Source of the DNA: CAXBDP01 sp964598395
Lineage (GTDB): Bacteria > Bacteroidota > Bacteroidia > Cytophagales > Cyclobacteriaceae
Reading direction: 5' to 3'
Assembly: GCA_964598395.1 (NCBI GenBank)
Contig: CAZRBW010000017.1
Location: 1-50,347, forward strand
Length of the DNA stretch: 50,347 bases
Position numbers and translations under genes: made by a program. Under the pieces are notes generated by a model. The model saw only the letters and a list, made by a program, of their open reading frames with translations. It did not search any database and had not been told where the DNA came from. This document shows, piece by piece, positions 47,823 through 50,347 of this stretch. How positions within the stretch are numbered: the stretch's first letter is position 1; each line of letters begins with the position of its first letter.

Positions 47823-50347
47823 ATGATCAGGAAATTCCTTGTATTCCTTCTATGCGTCCTCAGTAGTGTAGCTATTGCGCAAGTGAGTCCACAATGGGCT
47901 CGTTATTCTGCCATTTCTCCAGATGGCCAATACATTGCCTTCACTTACAAAGGCGATTTATACAAAGTGGCATCAAATGGCGGTGCTGCCGTACAGCTTA
48001 CCTTCCACGATGCACATGATTATATGCCCGTATGGAGTAAAGATAGTCAGCAAATTGCCTTTGCATCAGACCGTTATGGCAATTTTGATGTATTTGTAAT
48101 GCCAGCTGAAGGCGGTGCTGCTCAGCGACTTACTTTCCATTCGAATGATGAAATGCCGTATTCTTTTAGTCATGATGATTCGAAAGTAATATTTGGAGGA
48201 GTGAGATTAGATTTGGCGGAACACAGACAATATCCAACCGGCTCGCAACCTGAATTGTACACTGTACCTGTAAAGGGCGGGAGGGTAGATCAGCTTTTTA
48301 CCGTTCCAGCAGAATATATTGCAGTGAGCAAGGATGGCAGCAAAATGCTGTATCATGATAAAAAAGGTGGTGAGAATGAATTTCGTAAGCATCAAGAGTC
48401 TGCCATTGCTCGTGATATTTGGGTGTATGATGTAGCTTCAAAGGAGCACAAGATGATCTCCACTTTTTATGGAGAAGATCGCAATCCGGTATTTGCCGAT
48501 AATGATCAAAGCTTCTTTTACCTAAGCGAGCAAAGTGGCAATTTCAATATTCATAAGTCAAGCTTAGCGAATCCTTCGCAAAATCAGCAAATCACCAGTT
48601 TAGATACTCATCCAGTTCGCTTCCTTAGCATTGCCAACAATGGTTTGATGGCCTTTAGCTACGATGGCGAATTATATACAATTCGTGAAGGTGAGGAGCC
48701 AAGTAAAGTGAATATTATCATCCGCACACAAGCCAAAAGCAATAATGATAGCTATGTGCCTATAAATGGCGGTGTTCGTGAAATGGCAATTTCTCCAAAT
48801 GGAAAAGAAATCGCATTTATATCGAGAGGTGAGGTGTTCGTAACTTCAGTTGATGGCTCGATGACAAAGCGGATTACCAACACTCCAGAGCAAGAAAGCT
48901 TCTTGAAATTTATGCCTGACGGAAAATCATTGGTGTATGCAAGTGAGCGTGATGGCAGATGGCAAATTTTCCAAAGCAAGAAAGTGCGCGAATCAGAGCC
49001 ATTTTTCTATGCAGCAACGCTTATTGAAGAAACACCTCTATTGAGCAATGATAATGAAAATTACCTTCCAGAAATTTCACCCGATGGTAAAAAAATGGCT
49101 TTTGTCGAAAACCGTCGTACGCTGAAAGTCATGGATTTGGCAAGTAAGGAAATGGTTACTTTATTGACTCCAAATGAGCTTTTTCACATGCGGGATGGAG
49201 ATCAATACTTCACGTGGAGCCCAGATAGCAAATGGTTGCTAGCAAGCTACAGACCTACCATGTCCAATGGCGAAATTGTGCTGCTCGATGCTACTGGCAA
49301 ACGCGAAATGATCAACTTAACCAAAAGCGGGTATGGTGATAGCAGTCCGAAATGGGTGAATAATGGCAAGCAAATGCTGTGGTTTAGCGACCGAGATGGA
49401 TTGAAAAGCTATGCAACCAGTGGCTCTACACAGCAGGATGTTTATTCTATGTTCTTTACCAAAGAGGCTTGGGATAGATTCAATTTGAATAAAGAGGATT
49501 TTGCTCTGCTACAAGAAATTGAAAAGAGTAAAAAAGAAGGGGAAGATAAGGACGGTAAGGATGCGAAAAAGGAGGAAAGTAAAGCCGTCGCTGATCTAAC
49601 TTTCGATTGGGATGATATGGATGAGAGAAAAGCCAGACTTACAATTCATTCATCGTCATTGAGTGATGCAGTGCTTTCAAAAGATGGTGAGAAACTCTAT
49701 TACCTAGCCAGATTTGAAGCCGGTATGAACCTTTGGAGCACTAACCTGCGCACTAAAGACACCAAAATGGAAATTGCCTTAGATGCAGGTGGAGGGAGTT
49801 TGGAATGGGATAAGGACATGAAAAACCTGTATTTATTATCTGGCGGACGGATTTCTAAAATAAATGTAGAGTCTAATAAGAGAGAAAATATTAGCATTAG
49901 TGGCGAAATGACTTTGGATGTGGCTGCCGAGCGTGAGTATATGTTCGAGCATGTGTGGCTACGCACCAAAGGCATGTTTTATACGCCAGATATGCACGGT
50001 GTAGATTGGGATTTGATGAAAACGGAATACCAAAAATACCTCCCGCATATTGGCAATAGCTATGAGTTTTCGGAATTGCTAAGTGAGATGCTAGGCGAAT
50101 TGAATGTATCGCATGCAGGTGCTCGCTATAGCAATAGTATCCCGCAAGCAGATGCAACAGCTAGTTTGGGCATTTTTATGGATTACAATCATAAAGCTGA
50201 CGGTATTTTAATAAGTGAAATTATCAAAGGTGGGCCATTAGATAAGGCTGATTTGAAGGTGAAAGCTGGTATGATTATCGAAAAAATTGACGGTGAAGTA
50301 ATTTCTGCCGATAGAGATATCGCGCAATACTTGAATAGAAAAGCAGG
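47823..50347 (+). CDS. Tricorn-like S41 family peptidase (3' end outside the window)
   Basis: 841 codons are visible, no stop. A Sec signal (MIRKFLVFLLCVLSSVAIAQ) is followed by two stretches of WD/PD40-like blades (YSAISPDGQYIAFTYKGDLY, MPVWSKDSQQIAFASDRYG, REMAISPNGKEIAFISRGEV, YLPEISPDGKKMAFVENRRT), an acidic Lys/Glu-rich linker, more propeller, a helical C1-like region (MHGVDWDLMKTEYQKYLPHI) and the start of a PDZ domain (GILISEIIKGGPLDKADLKV). The protease core would follow past the edge. Likely a periplasmic or exported peptidase acting on peptides. Octamers at 48277 (Gly-Gly-Arg) and 50039 (Leu-Pro). Confidence 0.92.
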   Translation, partial: MIRKFLVFLLCVLSSVAIAQVSPQWARYSAISPDGQYIAFTYKGDLYKVASNGGAAVQLTFHDAHDYMPVWSKDSQQIAFASDRYGNFDVFVMPAEGGAAQRLTFHSNDEMPYSFSHDDSKVIFGGVRLDLAEHRQYPTGSQPELYTVPVKGGRVDQLFTVPAEYIAVSKDGSKMLYHDKKGGENEFRKHQESAIARDIWVYDVASKEHKMISTFYGEDRNPVFADNDQSFFYLSEQSGNFNIHKSSLANPSQNQQITSLDTHPVRFLSIANNGLMAFSYDGELYTIREGEEPSKVNIIIRTQAKSNNDSYVPINGGVREMAISPNGKEIAFISRGEVFVTSVDGSMTKRITNTPEQESFLKFMPDGKSLVYASERDGRWQIFQSKKVRESEPFFYAATLIEETPLLSNDNENYLPEISPDGKKMAFVENRRTLKVMDLASKEMVTLLTPNELFHMRDGDQYFTWSPDSKWLLASYRPTMSNGEIVLLDATGKREMINLTKSGYGDSSPKWVNNGKQMLWFSDRDGLKSYATSGSTQQDVYSMFFTKEAWDRFNLNKEDFALLQEIEKSKKEGEDKDGKDAKKEESKAVADLTFDWDDMDERKARLTIHSSSLSDAVLSKDGEKLYYLARFEAGMNLWSTNLRTKDTKMEIALDAGGGSLEWDKDMKNLYLLSGGRISKINVESNKRENISISGEMTLDVAAEREYMFEHVWLRTKGMFYTPDMHGVDWDLMKTEYQKYLPHIGNSYEFSELLSEMLGELNVSHAGARYSNSIPQADATASLGIFMDYNHKADGILISEIIKGGPLDKADLKVKAGMIIEKIDGEVISADRDIAQYLNRKA

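Larger units (their letters stand above)
1623..50046. repeat. Dispersed octamer CCTCCCGC / GCGGGAGG, 34 exact copies
   Basis: CCTCCCGC on the plus strand starts at 1623, 3521, 5779, 10030, 11740, 14987, 16041, 18166, 21919, 22399, 24935, 28050, 30057, 32100, 34490, 34969, 40416, 46740, 47716, 50039. GCGGGAGG starts at 2826, 6730, 7454, 12459, 15318, 17001, 22862, 30383, 32304, 35572, 35845, 39400, 44378, 48277. 33 lie inside genes; one (47716) is intergenic. In gene sense, 22 read GCGGGAGG (13 as Arg-Glu, 6 as Ala-Gly-Gly, 3 as Gly-Arg) and 11 read CCTCCCGC (5 Pro-Pro-Ala, 4 Leu-Pro, 2 Ser-Arg). About 0.4 copies are expected from base composition alone. Near misses I noticed: 425, 6773, 15184, 26015, 30126. 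Confidence 0.9.

Noticed and set aside
1623..50046. The octamer as a polar segregation (KOPS) or Shine-Dalgarno-like signal
   Set aside because: Both orientations occur along the window (20:14), and copies lie inside genes far from start codons, so neither explanation fits well; a Chi-like role remains untested.
1..50347. CRISPR array or insertion sequence
   Set aside because: No regularly spaced direct repeats and no transposase gene were seen; the tRNA-like repeats are irregularly spaced.

Overview
The window reads as a chromosomal segment of a Bacteroidota bacterium, most likely of the Cytophagales type. Supporting signs are a type IX secretion C-terminal sorting domain, a DUF1800/DUF1501 pair, LytTR and ECF-sigma regulators, small PF13568-type beta-barrels, a stand-alone RRM protein, A-rich rather than Shine-Dalgarno leaders, and TAnnTTTG-like promoter boxes. 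Base composition is AT-rich (about 40% G+C by eye). Two 100-N scaffold gaps (14214-14313 and 38053-38152) interrupt a beta-propeller gene and sufS.

Layout. 1-7.8 kb: two divergent acyl-CoA catabolism operons. The minus operon is SDR, ACAD11-like dehydrogenase, ACAD11-like APH kinase, 3-hydroxyacyl-CoA dehydrogenase, GNAT. The plus operon is MaoC hydratase, MDR reductase and a long acyl-CoA dehydrogenase. 7.9-15.1 kb: two outer-membrane barrels, a palindromic repeat, tyrS, a C69/secernin peptidase, an esterase lipoprotein and a broken propeller gene. 15.2-21.1 kb: a molybdenum hydroxylase cluster (MpaB-like protein, 2Fe-2S subunit, Mo subunit, cytochrome c, XdhC, MocA-like). 21.2-27.3 kb: a small secreted protein, a LytTR membrane regulator, DUF1800, DUF1501 with sorting tail, and a serine beta-lactamase-like hydrolase. 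27.5-32.6 kb: RRM protein, histidine phosphatase, a 4HB-like membrane protein, a structured candidate RNA, an ECF sigma factor, its anti-sigma/barrel partner, and a Ycf48-like lipoprotein. 32.6-36.2 kb: rnhA, MarC, a class V aminotransferase, aroQ and xerD. 36.3-42.1 kb: the complete sufBCDSE operon ending in a DUF59 protein and a bacilliredoxin. 42.3-47.6 kb: an Lrp regulator, three tRNA-like elements around a secreted metallophosphoesterase, and two tandem paralogous lipoproteins. 47.8 kb to the end: the N-terminal part of a tricorn-like S41 protease.

Three observations stand out. (1) The octamer GCGGGAGG / CCTCCCGC occurs 34 times, against roughly 0.4 expected from base composition. It sits in all six coding frames and many unrelated genes, so it looks like a DNA-level signal (HIP1-, uptake- or Chi-like). 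(2) Three tRNA-like elements at 42905-44941 share an acceptor stem and a T-arm with compensatory base-pair changes. Two of them are only 62-64 nt and lack D and anticodon arms, and they bracket one phosphoesterase gene. (3) The intergenic region 29192-29353 folds by eye into a four-way junction followed by a terminator whose loop is complementary to an upstream loop, so it is a candidate regulatory RNA upstream of an ECF sigma gene.

All reading was by eye. Expected counts and folds are hand estimates, and no database or folding program was run.
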